The position numbers were made by a program, and so were the translations under genes. A stretch of DNA of 64,000 nt, from positions 3,348,001 to 3,412,000 of the forward strand of contig NC_088936.1 of the NCBI RefSeq assembly GCF_033473495.1. Reading direction: 5' to 3'. This stretch comes from Cercospora beticola (taxonomy: Eukaryota > Ascomycota > Dothideomycetes > Mycosphaerellales > Mycosphaerellaceae). The notes below the pieces were generated by a model. That model worked only from the letters and a program-made list of their open reading frames with translations, was not told the DNA's origin and searched no databases. This document shows, one piece after another, positions 62,216 to 64,000 of this stretch. The first letter of the stretch is position 1; each line of letters opens with the position of its first letter.

Positions 62216-63474
62216 ATGTCCAAGTTCCAGCTCAAGTGGGGCATTCTCGCCACAGGTGGAATTGCAGAGACATTCTCGCGAGACCTCTGGGTAAATCCTG
62301 AAACAAGAGGTGTTAAGGACATTGAGCATGTCGTTGTGGCAGCAGCTTCATCTTCTTCGGCGGACCGAGCCCAAGCTTTCTTGAAAGAAGTGCAAGCTCC
62401 GGAGACAGCCAAGGCATATGGATCATATCAAGAGCTGGTGAATGATCCAAATGTGGACATCATTTACGTTGCAACGCCACACAGCCACCACTACCAGAAT
62501 GTCCGTCTGGCATTGGAAGCCGGAAAGAATGTGCTTTGCGAGAAGGCATTCACGACCAATGCAAAGCAACTGGAGATCTTGGTAAAAATTGCCAAGGAGA
62601 AGAATTTGTTCTTGATGGAGGCTGTAAGTCCTGTTGTCCTTCAGGTTCAAAAGCGAAGAGATTGACAATGCTCCAGGTCTGGACACGATACTTCCCTCTA
62701 TCAATCTACGTCCGCGATGTCATCAAATCCGGCAAGCTGGGCACCGTCTACCGCACCTTCGCCGATCTCAGCGTCGGCCAACCACCAGCCACAAGCTTCC
62801 CAGACTCCCACCGCATGGTCAATCTCGAACTAGCAGGAGGCGCTCTCCTTGACCTAGGAATCTACGCCCTCACCTGGGTCTTCCAAACCCTCTACCACAC
62901 CCAGCAGCAACCCGCCCCACCCTCGTCCATCCTATCCTCCATGCGAAAATACAAAACCGGCGCTGACGAACTCACTTCCATCCTCCTCGCCTTCCCCCGC
63001 TCAGACGGCTCAGGCGAAGCCCACGGCATAGCCACAACCGGCATGCCCGTCTCCTCAGACCCAGATCACCAAGGCACCGCAGGTCCCTCCATCCGCGTCC
63101 AAGGCGAAAAGGGTGAAATTCAAGTCTTCCACCCTGCTTATCGACCAACCAAGACCAAATTGGTTCTCAACGACGGAACAGTCGAAGAAAAAGTCTTCGA
63201 GCAACCAGGACCAGGTAAGGGATCCGGATGGGCGAATGGATTCGGAGACAAAAGCTCATGGAATCCTGAAGGTGAAGGCCACGGGATGTTTTGGGAAGCG
63301 GACGAAGCCGCGTACGCGCTGCGAGATGGGAGGAAAGAGGGACAGTATGAGAGTTTGGAAGAGAGTTTGGTAATTATGAGGACGATGGATGAAGTAAGGA
63401 AGCAGAATTCTCTGGTGTATCCTGATGCGATTGAGACGACGGATTATCCAGTTGATCTGACGGCAAAGAAGTAA
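62216..63474 (+). CDS. Gfo/Idh/MocA dehydrogenase (dihydrodiol dehydrogenase-like)
   Basis: Two exons (62216-62623, 62677-63474) give 401 residues; the start at 62216 places the Rossmann motif at residue 9. Features are WGILATGGIAETF (NAD(P)-binding loop), VVVAAASSSSADRAQAF, IIYVATPHSHHYQNVRLAL, the hallmark GKNVLCEKAFTTNAKQ with the catalytic-site EKAF (EKP variant), and in exon 2 LAGGALLDLGIYAL. Family members oxidise sugars, polyols or trans-dihydrodiols with NAD(P)+. Codon use becomes visibly richer in C at third positions at 62690-63110 than in the flanks. The 53-base intron has GTAAGT and ATTGACA. No organelle signal. Confidence 0.9.
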
Positions 63475-63641
63475 GGTCGAGCAGTTGATGGGTGAAAAGC
63501 CCTCGCGGCTGTTTCTCAGCTGTCGAAAGATACTCGTAGCTATCCTGAACCTCGTAGCTATACCCAGCCGAGTACTATCATACAGAAAATGCGAAATCCG
63601 CGGGCTAGAAGAAAAAGACCAGCTCAGTCGAACACGGTGCT

Positions 63642-64000
63642 CTACACAATATCCAAGTCATCATCATCGCTCTCAACCTGCGCTTGGCTGGGAAAAGACT
63701 CTCTTCCGGGCTCTCGTATTCCTTTATCGAGCATAAATCTTGCCTTCTTTTTGGTCGGGCTTTGACTCCCAGAGCTCCGCGCGCTGCTGTCATCACTCCG
63801 GGGGCGGATAAGAGGTCGTTTCTGATCGTCAAGTCGCGACTGACCCCGTTCAGGACTCCCTAATCGGCTCTCCTTGGGTTGTAGCAGACCAGCTTTCTTG
63901 GCGCCACCCCATCCCATTGGGTTTGAAGACTTGCTGGCTGTTGTTCGGCTGGACATTGACACAGCACCCAAGCCAAAGTGCTTCTTTCTGTCCTTCGCCG
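63642..64000 (-). CDS. C-terminal part of an unidentified gene (runs off right edge)
   Basis: The minus-strand frame is open from the window edge to a stop at 63642, at least 118 residues. It reads AKDRKKHFGLGAVSMS, then a Ser/Pro/Arg-rich tail (RGQSRLDDQKRPLIRPRSDD, SGSQSPTKKKARFMLDKG) and an acidic end VESDDDDLDIV. The basic patch PTKKKARF could be a nuclear signal. Low complexity gives no family hint. It is convergent with the dehydrogenase gene, 167 bases between stops; a short direct repeat (CTCGTAGCTAT) lies in that gap near 63533-63562. Confidence 0.6.
   Translation of the reverse strand, partial: AKDRKKHFGLGAVSMSSRTTASKSSNPMGWGGAKKAGLLQPKESRLGSPERGQSRLDDQKRPLIRPRSDDSSARSSGSQSPTKKKARFMLDKGIREPGRESFPSQAQVESDDDDLDIV

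Noticed and set aside
1..64000. tRNA genes, CRISPR arrays and transposon terminal repeats
   Set aside because: I looked for B-box-like GGTTCGAATC motifs, spaced repeats and transposase or reverse transcriptase motifs by eye and found none that hold up; GGTTCGAA occurrences lie inside coding exons.

Overview
The window is nuclear DNA of a filamentous ascomycete, most likely a dothideomycete. The gene content is typical of Pezizomycotina: a Zn2Cys6 regulator, a KapC-type bZIP factor, a yapsin-like protease and a Dal5-type transporter. Genes are split by short introns of about 46-76 bases, with GT..AG borders and CTAAC or CTGAC branch sites. All exon joins given here were worked out by eye from reading frame and splice signals.

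Layout: 1-9.6 kb holds the start of an aldehyde dehydrogenase (cut by the window edge), a Zn2Cys6 transcription factor, ARPC5 of the Arp2/3 complex head-to-head with a large one-membrane-segment protein, and an acyl-CoA dehydrogenase-like gene. 9.7-21.9 kb is an accessory block: a small four-helix membrane protein, two loci of one unrecognised gene family (about 10.7-12.6 kb and 18.2-20.7 kb, same strand), a transporter with an in-frame TGA, a GPI-type aspartic protease and a SANT/Myb-like repeat array. Most of the family copies carry frameshifts or stops.

21.9-36.2 kb returns to ordinary genes: pantothenate kinase, a possible arrestin-like protein, a coiled-coil protein, mitochondrial GatA, a 996-residue disordered protein and an RRM protein. 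36.2-47.4 kb mixes a decayed RS-rich locus, a secreted SMP-30-like protein, a small NCQ-motif protein, a metallo-beta-lactamase-fold enzyme, kapC and a hypothetical gene. 47.4-56.9 kb holds three conserved cellular genes: RAD26/CSB, a RING-CH ubiquitin ligase and the AP-2 alpha subunit.

56.9-60.3 kb looks like a gene desert, but contains a three-exon gene for a 139-residue secreted protein with eight mature cysteines, and a coiled-coil pseudogene. The right end carries a hypothetical gene with a C-terminal CCHH motif, a possible 59-residue gene, a Gfo/Idh/MocA dehydrogenase and the 3' end of a gene that leaves the window.

The strongest candidates for something undescribed are the hidden cysteine-rich secreted protein at 57.4-57.95 kb and the decaying SANT/unknown-domain family at 10.7-21.9 kb.
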